The notes under the pieces: generated by a model
What the model was told of the DNA's origin: nothing
The model's database searches: none
Seen by the model: only the letters and a program-made list of their open reading frames with translations
In this document: one piece after another, positions 36,507 to 46,160 of the stretch
Layout of the letters: every line of letters begins with the position of its first letter
Numbering within the stretch: position 1 is the stretch's first letter
Source: Blastocatellia bacterium UBA7656
Lineage (GTDB): Bacteria > Acidobacteriota > Blastocatellia > UBA7656
Length of the DNA stretch: 64,000 bases
Reading direction: 5' to 3'
NCBI GenBank assembly: GCA_002483445.1
Contig: DLHY01000147.1
Span: 48,063-112,062, forward strand
Program-made: the position numbers and the translations under genes

Positions 36507-38129
36507 ATGACAGACGAAAACCTCACTCACTGCTCGGCTCTGTTGATGCTCGACTTCAAAGACTCTGCCCGACGCGATGACGGGCGATGGCGCGATTACG
36601 TTATAGACCTCGCAGCCGATCTCAAACGTCGGCACGAGCGAAGACCCGTGCGCGGCTATCGCGACGCGGAACCTTCAACCGGCGTCTTCTGCGCTTTCAA
36701 CTCCGCGCTCGCGCTCGCCCGATTGATGCGCGAGCGCGGATTCCATTTCCCACCTGACCATCAGATGGAAGACTCGCGCCGCGATCTTTGTTTTCAATTC
36801 AAATACGCGCCCGGTCGCGCGCTCACCTCAGATGCGCGCGGCACTCGTTATGAAATCCATCCCTGCGCTCTCAACAACGATTCAATGCGACCGGTTGATT
36901 TCTTCCATGATCTCCGCCGTGAAGTCCTTTCGTGGCGCGACCCCGCGGGCGCGGCTCTGTTCGACGATGAGAGCGAAATATTTCTCATCGGAGCGCGCCC
37001 TTTGCCAATGATAGAAATGTTCGCAGGGCTTCAGCCGCACGATTTTCTGGATGCTTTTCCTGAATCGGGACTCCCGCCGGTTCAGCCTCAAACGAGCAAT
37101 TTGCTCTTCATTCAGCTTCAGCAGGAAAACCTTTCCGCGTGGCGCGAGGCAGGCGGTGCGCGAAGGCGACGCGCTATGGGAGGGATGTTTACGAGCCGCG
37201 TGCTTGCGCCGGGTGACAGCTACGCGCTCGAATTTCAAAACGGCTCCGACGAATTCGACGCGCGAGCAAACAGCGTCTTCGTTGATCGAGAACTAATCGA
37301 TGACCCAAACGGGCTGGGTTATATCTGCCGGATTCACGACGGCTTCAGTCAGTTTGCGGAAGATTCTCCCTTCAAAGTCGTGATGCGCGAATCATTCCTG
37401 CCCGGCATCGAGCGGCCCGACATAGTTTCGCGATACTGCTCCGTGCGAGAGTCCGAAATTGCGGCGATCAAATTCAAATCATCGCTCGACGCGATTCGCA
37501 TATCTCGCGGCGGCAAAACTATCGCAGAAGTTCCTCTCATTAGCGGCAGGACACGCCCCTCAGGAGAAGCCGCCGAAGGACTCATCGGCGATATCTCGTT
37601 CGACGCCGAGCTTTCGAAACTCACCCTTCGACTTCCGTTTCTGTTCTTCCCCGATATCGAGTTGCCCCAGTCGTTGCTCGCTCGCAATCCGGTCATCGAA
37701 TGGGTGAACGAGCATGGCGAGGAAGGGCGTCATACGATAAGCTTCTGGCCGCAGACGGAAGCGCCATCGCACCGGGCGCAATGTCTAAGCGCTCTCGCGG
37801 GTCGTCTTCGAGTAAACGCCGCGTACCTCGGCAGCGGTCGCGCGAGGGCGGGAATGGATAACGTGCTTGTCTATCGGGACGACATTCACCTTGAAGCGGC
37901 GGCCCGACTCATTCCCGGATCGACTGATCTTTTGAAGCGAGCCGAGTTGACTGCGCCCTTCAATTCAGTCTTCACCGGTCGGACGCCCGACACTGAAGAT
38001 GCGATCAATGCGTTCGTTGAAATGATGACGAAAATGCTTGAGGCTACCGCAGGCGCTACCGCAGGCATAGCTCCGTTCGTCACCTCGCGCTACAGCTTCA
38101 TTTTTCGAGAGCCTGTTATCGCGTGTTAA
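36507..38129 (+). CDS. large unknown protein, third gene of the CHAT module
   Basis: A 540-residue soluble protein without recognised domains. It starts with TDENLTHCSALLMLDF and contains several Arg-rich helices and beta-rich stretches (ELSKLTLRLPFLFFPDIELP). The C-terminal region is Ala/Thr-rich and helical (EMMTKMLEATAGATAGIAP). It is not secreted. The start at 36507 was chosen because the sequence upstream reads as intergenic; the ribosome site is weak. It is on the same strand as the CHAT gene, about 155 bases after the 231-residue protein. The function is unknown; it may be an effector or scaffold. Confidence 0.75.
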   Translation: MTDENLTHCSALLMLDFKDSARRDDGRWRDYVIDLAADLKRRHERRPVRGYRDAEPSTGVFCAFNSALALARLMRERGFHFPPDHQMEDSRRDLCFQFKYAPGRALTSDARGTRYEIHPCALNNDSMRPVDFFHDLRREVLSWRDPAGAALFDDESEIFLIGARPLPMIEMFAGLQPHDFLDAFPESGLPPVQPQTSNLLFIQLQQENLSAWREAGGARRRRAMGGMFTSRVLAPGDSYALEFQNGSDEFDARANSVFVDRELIDDPNGLGYICRIHDGFSQFAEDSPFKVVMRESFLPGIERPDIVSRYCSVRESEIAAIKFKSSLDAIRISRGGKTIAEVPLISGRTRPSGEAAEGLIGDISFDAELSKLTLRLPFLFFPDIELPQSLLARNPVIEWVNEHGEEGRHTISFWPQTEAPSHRAQCLSALAGRLRVNAAYLGSGRARAGMDNVLVYRDDIHLEAAARLIPGSTDLLKRAELTAPFNSVFTGRTPDTEDAINAFVEMMTKMLEATAGATAGIAPFVTSRYSFIFREPVIAC

Positions 38130-38306
38130 GCTGCACACAGAGGGGTGTGAAGTAGAAGGTTTCAGGAACGATATTGCTGTACTTGTCGCCGCCTTCGCTA
38201 TAACTGGGACGACCTGACCCGAAGATCACACGGCGAGTAATAAAAAGTCGTCTTTGCGCGGGCGAAGCTAAACCAGACGCGATGGCGGCTCGACTTCAGC
38301 GCACAG

Positions 38307-38723
38307 CTAGACATCGCTGCTTTTTGAAGGCTGCTGAAGCGCGCCGAGATCAAGCTTGAACAATATCAATGAGAACACCAGCCCTGACGATGCTCCTGCA
38401 ATAGCTGACCAAATGTAATCCGTTGGGTCTATCGCCCAGTCGATTATGAATTCGGCAATCAGCCAACATGCGAGGAAACCGAATACTGCGCCAGCGAAGA
38501 TGTAAACAGGAAACCTGCTCCATCCCAAAGCGCGGAAAATAAAAAATGCCGGTAAGCCAAAAACCGCCATCGCCAGATATGCAAACGGGGTGTGAATAAG
38601 AAGGATCACAGGTATGCTTCCAATAGCAGCAGCCAAACCTACTCTGAAAGCGACAGCTACGACGAAGACCAGTGATGTCATCAAAGGGGACAGCAAAAAA
38701 GCCACTATCAGCCTGACACCCAT
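38307..38723 (-). CDS. four-helix membrane protein of unknown function
   Basis: A 138-residue protein with four membrane helices (about residues 5-28, 38-60, 66-88 and 105-125) and short loops. The start at 38723 has AAGGTG upstream; the frame is open 10 codons further. No family is recognised. It converges with the unknown CHAT-module gene and follows the OmpA-family gene on the same strand, about 125 bases downstream, so co-transcription is possible. Confidence 0.65.
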   Translation of the reverse strand: MGVRLIVAFLLSPLMTSLVFVVAVAFRVGLAAAIGSIPVILLIHTPFAYLAMAVFGLPAFFIFRALGWSRFPVYIFAGAVFGFLACWLIAEFIIDWAIDPTDYIWSAIAGASSGLVFSLILFKLDLGALQQPSKSSDV

Positions 38724-38846
38724 ATCCCGCACCTTATCACATGAGTAGCGCATCGACCCGCTTCACAGAGCGCGCGAGCGGCGCTGGCCGAACGATGAGA
38801 GATGCGCTTCGGCGCATGTCCAGATCGGGCGGCGATCCGAGCAGGT

Positions 38847-39671
38847 CTATCTCTTCACTATCTCCACCCGTCGGTTTTTCGCTCGACCTTCTTCCGTTCT
38901 GTTATCAGCGATGGGACGCTCCTGCCCGAAACCTGCGGCATCGACACGTCTGGCGCTGATGCCAGCGGCGACGATGGCCGCAGCGACAGCTTTTGCGCGG
39001 GCCTCCGAGAGCGTCTTGTTCGATGCAGGCGTTCCGGCATTGTCAGTGTGGCCCTCCACTCCGACGCGCATATCAGGGCGTTTTTTGAGAAGCGATACGA
39101 TCTCGTCAACGACAGATCGGGACTCAGGCAGAATCTCGGCCTTTCCGGTATCGAAGTGAATATCGAGCGCGATGAATCCGTCCTTGTCTATTGCGGCGGC
39201 CATCGCATCAGCCGTAATGACCGGCTGCATCGCTTCGCGTTCGATGATGTGCAAAAAGTAGTAGCGACCAACGTTGCCTGTCGATGCCTGCACCTCGGCC
39301 CAGACTTCGACGCCATTGCGCGTGGCCTTCATAACGCTGACATTAGCATCCGAATGTATGACCTGACCGCCGACCGCTTTGATGGCGTTTTCATAGTTGC
39401 GCCGAATAGCCAGCCCGCCGGGATGCTGAGTCGTGTCTTTCAGGTAGTAATGAATGCGAGTGTATTTACCCTCGATGACCTGCGGCGGGCGGGTGCGGAA
39501 TTTGTAAGAGCTAAAACCCTGTTGCTGATAATTGGAAATGGAATAACCCGGCATTCGATTCGGAAACAGCGGATGATCAGAGCTACCCCTTACGTCCTGT
39601 CGGGCAGATAAAGAAACTGCTGAGCTTGCCAGGAAAAGAATCACGAGTAGCGAGAAGCATGTGAATTTCAT
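38847..39671 (-). CDS. OmpA-family outer-membrane/peptidoglycan-binding protein
   Basis: A 274-residue protein with a Sec signal (about 1-23), a novel N-terminal domain (about 30-150) and a C-terminal OmpA-like domain (about 160-274). The peptidoglycan-binding motif is clear: VEGHTDNAGTPASNKTLSEARA, with an RRVE ending as in other members. It probably links the outer membrane to the cell wall. Its promoter places the -10 only six bases from the ATG, so the mRNA is predicted to be leaderless. Confidence 0.87.
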   Translation of the reverse strand: MKFTCFSLLVILFLASSAVSLSARQDVRGSSDHPLFPNRMPGYSISNYQQQGFSSYKFRTRPPQVIEGKYTRIHYYLKDTTQHPGGLAIRRNYENAIKAVGGQVIHSDANVSVMKATRNGVEVWAEVQASTGNVGRYYFLHIIEREAMQPVITADAMAAAIDKDGFIALDIHFDTGKAEILPESRSVVDEIVSLLKKRPDMRVGVEGHTDNAGTPASNKTLSEARAKAVAAAIVAAGISARRVDAAGFGQERPIADNRTEEGRAKNRRVEIVKR

Positions 39672-39677
39672 GCGCAG

Positions 39678-39706
39678 ATTATAAGCGAGGGATTTTACTG
39701 CGACAA
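39678..39706 (-). promoter_or_regulatory. promoter of the OmpA-family gene, predicted leaderless mRNA
   Basis: On the minus strand: TTGTCG (39706-39701), a 17-bp spacer and TATAAT (39683-39678), then six bases to the ATG at 39671. No Shine-Dalgarno sequence fits. The geometry is identical to the xisH promoter. Confidence 0.72.
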
Positions 39707-39955
39707 ACGTGAACAGGCATTTTGAGGGCGTATAATTCGACAGCCATTCTGTCGCCAGGTATCAGCTACTCCGTTTGGCACAACTCTGAGCATCTGATGG
39801 AGAAGGAGCGGATGAAGCAAGCGGCTCATAAATAGAACGTCTCTGAAATCATCGGCGGCATAAAGTAGCAGATGAATCAATCGTCCCCGCTATTATATGC
39901 CGCCCTTTCCACAACTCTTTCTTCGAGGCGCTTCACCTCTTCACCTCTTCACCCA

Positions 39956-42061
39956 TCAATCCTCTTCAACCGCGCGGATGCGGCCTTCCTCCTGCGCCTT
40001 CTGTATGATCTTCTGCGTAATCAACGCAGGCACTTCGTCATAGTGATCCAACTCCATCGTGTATGACCCGCGCGCTCCGGTGATCGAATTCAATGTCGAT
40101 TGATACGACAGCATCTCCGAAAGCGGAACCTGCGCCTTCACCACCGACTGATTCCCCTTCGTGTCCATCCCCTGAACTCTTCCGCGACGCGAATTGATAT
40201 CGCCCAGAATATCGCCTGATACTTCCTGCGGCGCGGTTATCTCGACGTTCATCACAGGCTCAAGAATCACGCGCTTCACTCTTTCCATAGCCGCGCGAAA
40301 TCCCTTGCGCCCCGCCAACTGGAATGAAAGATCGTCCGAATCCACCGGGTGAAATTTGCCGTCGATCAACTCTACTTTGAAATCGATGACAGGATAACCG
40401 GCAAGCGATCCGTGCGCGGCTGCGTCCTTGATTCCCTTCTCGACAGCCGGCCGCCAGTTCTGCGGGATCGAGCCGCCGAAAATTTTATCGATGAACTCAA
40501 AGCCTCCGCCTCGCGGCTGCCCTTCGAATACGCAGGTCGCTTCGGCGAACTGCCCGCGCCCGCCCGTCTGCTTCTTGTGACGGCCTACGATCTCAACCCG
40601 CCCCTTGAAGGTTTCCAGATAAGCAACCTTAGGAGGATGCAATTCGACTTCGACGCCATAACGCTTCTTGAGCTTATTGACCGCGACTTCGATGTGAGTC
40701 TGACCTGATCCTGAAAGCAGAAACTCTTTCGTCTGCGGGTCGCGGGTGAATCGAAGCGCGAGGTCTTCTTCAAGCATTTTGTGAATGGCCGTTGAAAGTT
40801 TGTCTTCGTCGTTTCGCGATTTCGGCTCTATTGCGAAAGCGATGGCGGGAGTTGGAAAATGCACCGGCTCGTAGACTATCTGGTGCGCCTTATCTGCAAA
40901 AGAATCTCCGGTCGTCGTCTCTTTGAGTTTCGTCACGGCGACTATATCGCCTGCGTGAGCTTCCGTGAGCTTTTCGATAGACTTGCCCTGAATGACGTGC
41001 AGCGGGCCGAATCTCTCCTGAGTGTTCTTGTTGACGTTGTAGCAGGTGGCGTCGGATTTGAGATTGCCGGAATAAATTTTCATCACCGTAATGCGACCGG
41101 CGAACGGGTCAGCGATGGTTCTGAAAACATAAGCTGAAAACGGAGCGATGTCGAGAACCTCGCGTTCGATTTCCTCATCGCTTTCCGGTGAGGGATGGCC
41201 CTTGGCTGCGCCCAGTTCGTTCGGAGCGGGCGCAAGCTCGACTATCTCAGTGAGCAGCGGTTGAATGCCGATGTTCTGAATGCCGGAGGCGCAAAGTATG
41301 GGAAAGAGCCTTCGCTCGCGCACTGCCGTCTTGACTCCGGGTATGAGGTCTTCGTCCGAGAGCGTTCCTTCGGCGAGATATTTTTCCATCAGTTCTTCAG
41401 AGCTTTCGGCAACTATATCGAATATCTTTTCGCGCGCCGACTCCGCTTTACTTAGAAGATCAGCCGGTATGTCTCCCTCCGAAGGCTTGCCGCTCTTGTC
41501 GGGCGGGAATGAGTAGGCGCGCATGTGAATCAGGTCGATTACGCCTGTAAAACTGCTTTCGCTTCCTATAGGCATCTGAAGCGGCACGGCTTCGCGTCCA
41601 AAAATTTCTATTATATTCGACACCGTGTTGTCGAAGTCTGCGCGCTCGCGATCCATTTTGTTTATGACGATGATGCGGGGCAATCCGAATTCCTCGGCAT
41701 AGCTCCATCCCTTTTCAGTCTGAACTTCCACGCCGTTGACTGCATCTACGACGACTACTGCGGCGTCGGCTCCGCGAAGGGCAGCCTTGGCATCGAGTAT
41801 GAAGGCGGCGTATCCCGGCGTGTCGAGTATGTTTATCTTCGCGCCGTTCCACTCGCAATGAGCGAGCGAACTGTTGATAGTAATTTTTCTGGCGATTTCG
41901 TCTTCGTCGTAATCAGTGACGGTCGTGCCTTCATCGACGCGGCCCAGACGTTGAGTGGCGCCCGCGTCAAAGAGCATCGCTGCGACGAGCGATGTTTTGC
42001 CCACGTCGCCATGACCTACAATGCCAACGTTTCGTATGTCCTTCGTCTCATAAACTTTCAT
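39956..42061 (-). CDS. fusA: elongation factor G-like translational GTPase (EF-G2 type)
   Basis: A 701-residue EF-G with all five domains. The P-loop is GHGDVGKTS instead of GHIDAGKTT, as in EF-G2/FusA2-like paralogues. G3 is DTPGY and G4 is NKMD, followed by domains II to V. Members of this group work in translocation or ribosome recycling, often as a second EF-G beside a canonical one. The start ATG has AAAGGAAA upstream. It stands alone, about 285 bases from the OmpA-family gene, without the usual rpsL-rpsG-tuf neighbours. That supports a paralogue rather than the housekeeping copy. Confidence 0.9.
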   Translation of the reverse strand: MKVYETKDIRNVGIVGHGDVGKTSLVAAMLFDAGATQRLGRVDEGTTVTDYDEDEIARKITINSSLAHCEWNGAKINILDTPGYAAFILDAKAALRGADAAVVVVDAVNGVEVQTEKGWSYAEEFGLPRIIVINKMDRERADFDNTVSNIIEIFGREAVPLQMPIGSESSFTGVIDLIHMRAYSFPPDKSGKPSEGDIPADLLSKAESAREKIFDIVAESSEELMEKYLAEGTLSDEDLIPGVKTAVRERRLFPILCASGIQNIGIQPLLTEIVELAPAPNELGAAKGHPSPESDEEIEREVLDIAPFSAYVFRTIADPFAGRITVMKIYSGNLKSDATCYNVNKNTQERFGPLHVIQGKSIEKLTEAHAGDIVAVTKLKETTTGDSFADKAHQIVYEPVHFPTPAIAFAIEPKSRNDEDKLSTAIHKMLEEDLALRFTRDPQTKEFLLSGSGQTHIEVAVNKLKKRYGVEVELHPPKVAYLETFKGRVEIVGRHKKQTGGRGQFAEATCVFEGQPRGGGFEFIDKIFGGSIPQNWRPAVEKGIKDAAAHGSLAGYPVIDFKVELIDGKFHPVDSDDLSFQLAGRKGFRAAMERVKRVILEPVMNVEITAPQEVSGDILGDINSRRGRVQGMDTKGNQSVVKAQVPLSEMLSYQSTLNSITGARGSYTMELDHYDEVPALITQKIIQKAQEEGRIRAVEED

Positions 42062-42198
42062 AAGCGCGGTTTCCTTTCAGAGCGAATTTTGCAGATTAGC
42101 ACAGATTGTTGCGCGAAAGATTTTCGCCCGACCAGCTTATAACCCGCAGGCAGGCTCGCGCAAGTCGCGCGGCGGAAGATGAATTCCTGTTTGAATTG

Positions 42199-42229
42199 TA
42201 AAAAAACGGGCGACCCTGGATGCCCGCCC
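42199..42229 (-). terminator. intrinsic terminator of vapBC
   Basis: On the minus strand a GGGCGG/TCGCCC-type stem is followed directly by GTTTTTTT. It lies about 50 bases after the vapC stop. This is the only hairpin in the window with a full T-run. Confidence 0.75.
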
Positions 42230-42278
42230 ATCGCCCAGGATCAGCCGTTGCTGTAGCGAGAGGTCAAAACGCTTTTTA

Positions 42279-42707
42279 TCATGGCCATCTAGCGACCCAT
42301 ATCATATTCGGGAACAACGAGCCGGTCGCATTGACCAACTTCTCATCGGCTGTTACGAATCCACAGTTCTCACGGATGCTCAAGGCAAGATAGAGCATGT
42401 CGTATACTGAGCGGCGGTGAGCCACTGCCAAAAGAAACGCATCCTCAAGCAATGCTGCTGTCGAGATGTGCATGAACGCAATTTTACGGAACTCATCGAT
42501 GACTGTTTGAGCATCGGTTGCGTCCAATCCCTGAAACAGGTGCTTCTTCCAAACAATATTGCCGAACTCAGCATTGATTAAATCAGGCGCGAGAAACGTG
42601 TCTGCGCCTGTCTGGTAGCCGTCAAGTATGCGTCGCGCTTCAGTTGAAAATGGTTCTGGCAGGAACCATTTTATCGCCACGCTGCTATCGACAACCAGAT
42701 TTGCCAT
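42279..42707 (-). CDS. vapC: VapC-type PIN-domain toxin ribonuclease
   Basis: A 142-residue PIN-domain protein, the RNase toxin of a VapBC pair. Acidic metal ligands are complete: Asp in VVDSSVAIKWF, Glu in LINAEFGNIV, Asp in SVYDMLYLALS and Asp in VTADEKL. The start ATG shares its A with the antitoxin stop (TGATG), giving tight coupling. It would be released on loss of VapB and cut tRNA or rRNA. Confidence 0.9.
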   Translation of the reverse strand: MANLVVDSSVAIKWFLPEPFSTEARRILDGYQTGADTFLAPDLINAEFGNIVWKKHLFQGLDATDAQTVIDEFRKIAFMHISTAALLEDAFLLAVAHRRSVYDMLYLALSIRENCGFVTADEKLVNATGSLFPNMIWVARWP

Positions 42708-42943
42708 CAACGCGCTCTATCTTCACGCAATAATTCCACACTGTCGGACAACTCGCCATATTTGGCCATTAGCCGGTTACGCAAATCATCAATTTCCTGC
42801 ACAACCTCCTTGCGGCGAAGCGATTCGGCTTCGCTATCAGGAAGCCTTTCAAGTAGCTGCTCGATGCTGCTGAGACCACGCATCTGCGCTTCTGCTTCCA
42901 GTTTGGCATAGAGATCGTCGGAAATCGTTATAGTTCTACTCAT
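42707..42943 (-). CDS. vapB: VapB-type antitoxin, ribbon-helix-helix-like
   Basis: A 78-residue antitoxin. The N-terminal MSRTITISDDLYAKLEAEA gives a strand plus helix as in ribbon-helix-helix DNA-binding proteins. The C-terminal half is charged and helical to wrap VapC. The start at 42943 was chosen because upstream codons are clearly not coding and AGGGCGAGAT precedes it. It binds its own promoter in the known family; no operator was identified here. Confidence 0.85.
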   Translation of the reverse strand: MSRTITISDDLYAKLEAEAQMRGLSSIEQLLERLPDSEAESLRRKEVVQEIDDLRNRLMAKYGELSDSVELLREDRAR

Positions 42944-42968
42944 ATCTCGCCCTGTCAACAACCGACCA

Positions 42969-43484
42969 CTATTTCGACGTGGTGCGGAAACTGCGCGCGA
43001 TTTGATCAGTAAGATTGCGATTGATATCGAGCGTTCCGCGCTTGCCGCTGAACCGCAGCACCCAGACCGTGTTGCCGTCCTGAAGGTAATAATAGGAATT
43101 GGCCATCTGGCGACCGCCTTCCGCGCTGAAAAACGCAAGCAGCGTTCCCGTGAGCGCGCCTCCCCCGAACGCCTCAAGCGTCACTCTCTGATAGCCCGGT
43201 TTGTACACGCGGAGGTTTTCTTCCTCCTGACGAATCATATCCGCAAGCGCGCCTGAAAGAGATTGCCTCGACACCTTGAGCAAACCCTCGCTGCGGTCAC
43301 GGTAAACAAACTCGGTCTTCTGCCGACCCACAGCATCGCTGAAGGAAACGGCCCGCCACTCGCTCACCAGTTTGAAACGATATTTGCCTTCCGGGTCTAC
43401 ATACTCACTCTCGCTTTGTGCAATCGCGTCGGGCGAAAAAAGCGAAAGCTGTATCATAATCATCAACACAACTCTGAACTTCAT
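42969..43484 (-). CDS. small exported protein, PsbP/DUF1795-like
   Basis: A 171-residue protein with a Sec signal (about residues 1-22). The mature part begins with YVDPEGKYRFKLVSEWRAV and runs through a GGGALTGTLLAFF and SYYYLQDGNTVWVLRF, a strand order resembling PsbP/MOG1-fold proteins. The function is unknown, probably periplasmic or lipid-associated. Start ATG behind GGGAGGAAG. It lies just upstream of vapBC but is separated by only 25 bases from vapB; the two may share a transcript. Confidence 0.75.
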   Translation of the reverse strand: MKFRVVLMIMIQLSLFSPDAIAQSESEYVDPEGKYRFKLVSEWRAVSFSDAVGRQKTEFVYRDRSEGLLKVSRQSLSGALADMIRQEEENLRVYKPGYQRVTLEAFGGGALTGTLLAFFSAEGGRQMANSYYYLQDGNTVWVLRFSGKRGTLDINRNLTDQIARSFRTTSK

Positions 43485-43552
43485 ACTTCCTCCCGTTCGT
43501 TTCGGGTATGTGCGTTAGCGTTATCAGTCAAACCGAATTCTAGCACAAAAAA

Positions 43553-43663
43553 GTCTGGAGTCTGGAGTCTGGAGTCTGGAGTCCGAAAGCAAGACGGCGG
43601 TGAAAACGACTCGAAATGAGCATCAGGCAGACTCCAGACTCTCGACTCCAGACTCCAGACTCT
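43553..43663. repeat. inverted pair of heptamer arrays after rph
   Basis: Left: GTCTGGA four times in perfect register (43553-43580), then gtccgaa. Right: CAGACTC four times, with one TCGACTC between them, at 43628-43662. The sides are complementary across about 47 bases. The right end abuts the rph stop codon at 43664. Confidence 0.88.
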
Positions 43664-44401
43664 CTATCTTAGATCGCCGAGCAGGGCGCGCTGCTGGGCG
43701 ACGAGTTGCTCGATGCCGAGGGTTGCGAGCGCGATCATTTTATTCATCTGATCCTGATCGAACGGCTTGGATTCCGCCGTTCCCTGAATCTCTATGAAGC
43801 GGCCCGACCCCGTGCGAACGATGTTCATATCGACGGCGGCGCGCGAATCTTCCGCGTATTCCAAATCGAGCAATGCCTCTCCGCCGATGATGCCTACAGA
43901 CACGGCTGCAACGTAATCGGTCAGGGGCAATGGCGCGGCAATCTTTCCATCGTTATAAAGTTTGCGGAGAGCAAGCACCAGCGCGACGAATGCGCCCGTG
44001 ATCGAAGCCGTCCGCGTTCCTCCGTCGGCCTGAATCACATCGCAGTCGAGATAAATCGTCCGCTCGCCCATGCGATTGAACTCGATTACGGCGCGAAGCG
44101 AACGGCCTATGAGCCGTTGAATCTCAGCCGTGCGGCCCGACACCTGATTGCGGCCCGTCTCGCGGGAGGTGCGAGACTCGGTTGCTCGCGGCAGCATCGC
44201 ATACTCAGCCGTCACCCAGCCCTTGCCCTGCCCTTTCAAAAACATCGGCACGCGCTCATCTATCGAGGCGGTGCAAACCACCCGCGTGTCGCCGACTTCT
44301 ATCAGCACAGACCCTTCCGCATACTTGTTGAAGTTGGGCGTAATCCTGACCGGTCTCAATTCATCGTAGGCGCGACCGCCGCTTCTCTTGTAAGCCATCA
44401 T
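43664..44401 (-). CDS. rph: ribonuclease PH
   Basis: A 245-residue RNase PH, a phosphorolytic 3'-5' exonuclease that trims tRNA 3' ends. The RNase PH core is complete: [14 protein letters not shown] at the start, [24 protein letters not shown] with phosphate-binding Arg residues, and [19 protein letters not shown]. The ATG overlaps the stop of glutamate racemase (ATGATG). The heptamer array follows one base after its stop codon. Confidence 0.96.
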   Translation of the reverse strand: MMAYKRSGGRAYDELRPVRITPNFNKYAEGSVLIEVGDTRVVCTASIDERVPMFLKGQGKGWVTAEYAMLPRATESRTSRETGRNQVSGRTAEIQRLIGRSLRAVIEFNRMGERTIYLDCDVIQADGGTRTASITGAFVALVLALRKLYNDGKIAAPLPLTDYVAAVSVGIIGGEALLDLEYAEDSRAAVDMNIVRTGSGRFIEIQGTAESKPFDQDQMNKMIALATLGIEQLVAQQRALLGDLR

Positions 44402-45213
44402 GCCCCCAGTTCCACGACCTCAAGCGAGAGAAGAGGCCGTCCTAGAAACAGTTCAGCCACGCGACGAAACCTTGCGGCTGAGTCTGTAACATAAAAGTGT
44501 TCAGTTCGCGGCTCGCAGTTCTCGCGCGCAAGTCCGCTCTCTTCGATTTGTCTTGCGACTTCTGAGGCGACCGCTTCGCCTGAATCGACACAAACGACTT
44601 TTTCTCCCATTACACGCTCGATGACTGGTCGCAGAATCGGATAATGAGTGCATCCTAAAACGAGAGCATCGGCTGGCGAATCCTTGAGTCGAGCCAGATA
44701 CTCGCGGGCGACCATTTCAGTCACAGCATGATCCGTCCATCCTTCTTCGGCCAGCGGCACGAAGAGCGGACATGCCTGCGCTATGACTTCCATCTCGGAG
44801 TTTATATAGTGAATGGCGCGCTGATAGGCTCCGCTTGCAACGGTCGCTTCAGTTCCTATCACACCGATACAGCCAGAGCGGGTCACCTCGACTGCGCGGC
44901 GCGCGCCCGGTCGAATCACGCCTATGACGGGCAGATCGATACGGCTTCGCAGAAAATCGGCGGCCAGAGCCGAAGCGGTGTTGCAGGCTATGACTATCGC
45001 TTTAACCTGTTTCGACTCAATGAAAGCGGCGTCTTCGAGCGCGTATCGCTGAACGGTTTCTATAGAGCGGGTGCCGTAGGGAATGCGCGCGGTGTCGCCG
45101 AGGTAGATGAGGCTTTCGTTTGGGAGAAGTCGCTCAAGGGCGCGAAAAACAGTCAACCCGCCAACGCCTGAATCGAATATGCCAATGGGTCTTTCCCTGA
45201 GATTTTCCGACAT
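44398..45213 (-). CDS. murI: glutamate racemase
   Basis: A 271-residue MurI, which converts L- to D-glutamate for peptidoglycan. Both catalytic Cys are present ([11 protein letters not shown], about residue 78, and LGCTHYP near 190) together with the substrate Asp in [10 protein letters not shown]. The gene is translated jointly with rph through the overlapping ATGATG. A small coiled-coil gene precedes it by about 40 bases. Confidence 0.96.
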   Translation of the reverse strand: MSENLRERPIGIFDSGVGGLTVFRALERLLPNESLIYLGDTARIPYGTRSIETVQRYALEDAAFIESKQVKAIVIACNTASALAADFLRSRIDLPVIGVIRPGARRAVEVTRSGCIGVIGTEATVASGAYQRAIHYINSEMEVIAQACPLFVPLAEEGWTDHAVTEMVAREYLARLKDSPADALVLGCTHYPILRPVIERVMGEKVVCVDSGEAVASEVARQIEESGLARENCEPRTEHFYVTDSAARFRRVAELFLGRPLLSLEVVELGA

Positions 45214-45255
45214 TAAGAACTTCTGAGATGGAAAGTGAACGCGGCGACGATGAAA

Positions 45256-45654
45256 TCAATGTCCGCGCGGGTTCCTGGTTTTGCCTTCGATGAGGATTGA
45301 TGATAACCGCTCCAGTTCTCCTTCAGATTCCTCAATGGCTTCTCCCAGGCTACGGGCTTCGAAGAGATAGCCCGCGATTTCCAGGCTGGCGTGTTCCATC
45401 CCTTCTTCGGTCTGCCGCATCTCGCGCTCGATGGCATCGATTTCGACCATCAGCATAGTGTTGGAGGCGACGTGATCGCACACCAGATCGAGAGAAGCTC
45501 TCATGGCTGCGGTGCGCTGACCGGCATCAAGCAACACGGCGCGTATTTTGTCGATGCGGAGAAGCAGGGCAGCGCGTCCGTTTTCGAGGAGGTCTATCTC
45601 GCGGGAAAGTCTGGCCAGTTTCGCGGCTGCTTCAGTCATTGTGGAATCGCTCAT
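45256..45654 (-). CDS. small coiled-coil protein of unknown function
   Basis: A 132-residue protein that is almost entirely charged helix with heptad-like Leu spacing from about residue 5 to 115, resembling small chaperone or flagellar-type coiled coils. It has no Cys and no membrane segment. The start at 45654 is chosen as the first ATG with helical content; the frame upstream is unlikely to be coding. It lies between murI and the tmRNA gene. No family assigned. Confidence 0.55.
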   Translation of the reverse strand: MSDSTMTEAAAKLARLSREIDLLENGRAALLLRIDKIRAVLLDAGQRTAAMRASLDLVCDHVASNTMLMVEIDAIEREMRQTEEGMEHASLEIAGYLFEARSLGEAIEESEGELERLSSILIEGKTRNPRGH

Positions 45655-45756
45655 CAGTTCAATCTCAAGAGGCCAAAGCAATGAGGCGGATAGCGAGCAA
45701 CGCGCGCTCGCCATTCGCCTCATTATGTTTCATTTCAGTTTTGTCACGATCTTCAA

Positions 45757-46108
45757 TGGAGGTGACCGGAATCGAACCGGTGTCCAGAAGCCTTCAACGA
45801 TAGAACCTACATACTTAGTTGCTTCCTTTTATTTCGCCCGCCGCAACAGTGGAAGCAACGAAGCACTGCGGCAAGCTATCCCGGATTGTCTTACTCCTGA
45901 AGCCTCCGGGCGGCGGCCTCAGTCAGCAGCCTGCTAAAGTTACGCCTCACATCCTTCACACAGGCGATGAAGGAGGAGACGTGGTCGCACTAGGCGGCCA
46001 GAGCAAATTCGCTATTCGCGATTATGTTTTCCACGCTTTTAACGCGGTGCATGGGCCGCGGTATGCATCTATCATCTCCGTATACTCCTGTCGAAACCTT
46101 GCACCCCC
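45757..46108 (-). ncRNA. ssrA: transfer-messenger RNA
   Basis: Minus-strand tmRNA. The 5' GGGGGTGCAAGG and the 3' CACCTCCA form the acceptor stem (7 bp) with a T-arm GGTTCGATTCC. The tag reading frame lies at 46019-45990 and encodes ANSEFALAA then TAG, close to the common ANDENYALAA type. The terminal CCA is not fully encoded. It rescues stalled ribosomes with SmpB. Confidence 0.95.
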
Positions 46109-46160
46109 AGACGGAGGCAGTCTAGCACCCGCTTTTTTTCAGTGTCAAGGAACGGGCCAT

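Noticed and set aside
39731..39736. Plus-strand TATAAT at 39731
   Set aside because: No -35, no TGn and no downstream gene on that strand.
43553..43663. Second CRISPR candidate
   Set aside because: Units are contiguous heptamers and the two sides are inverted complements, unlike CRISPR.
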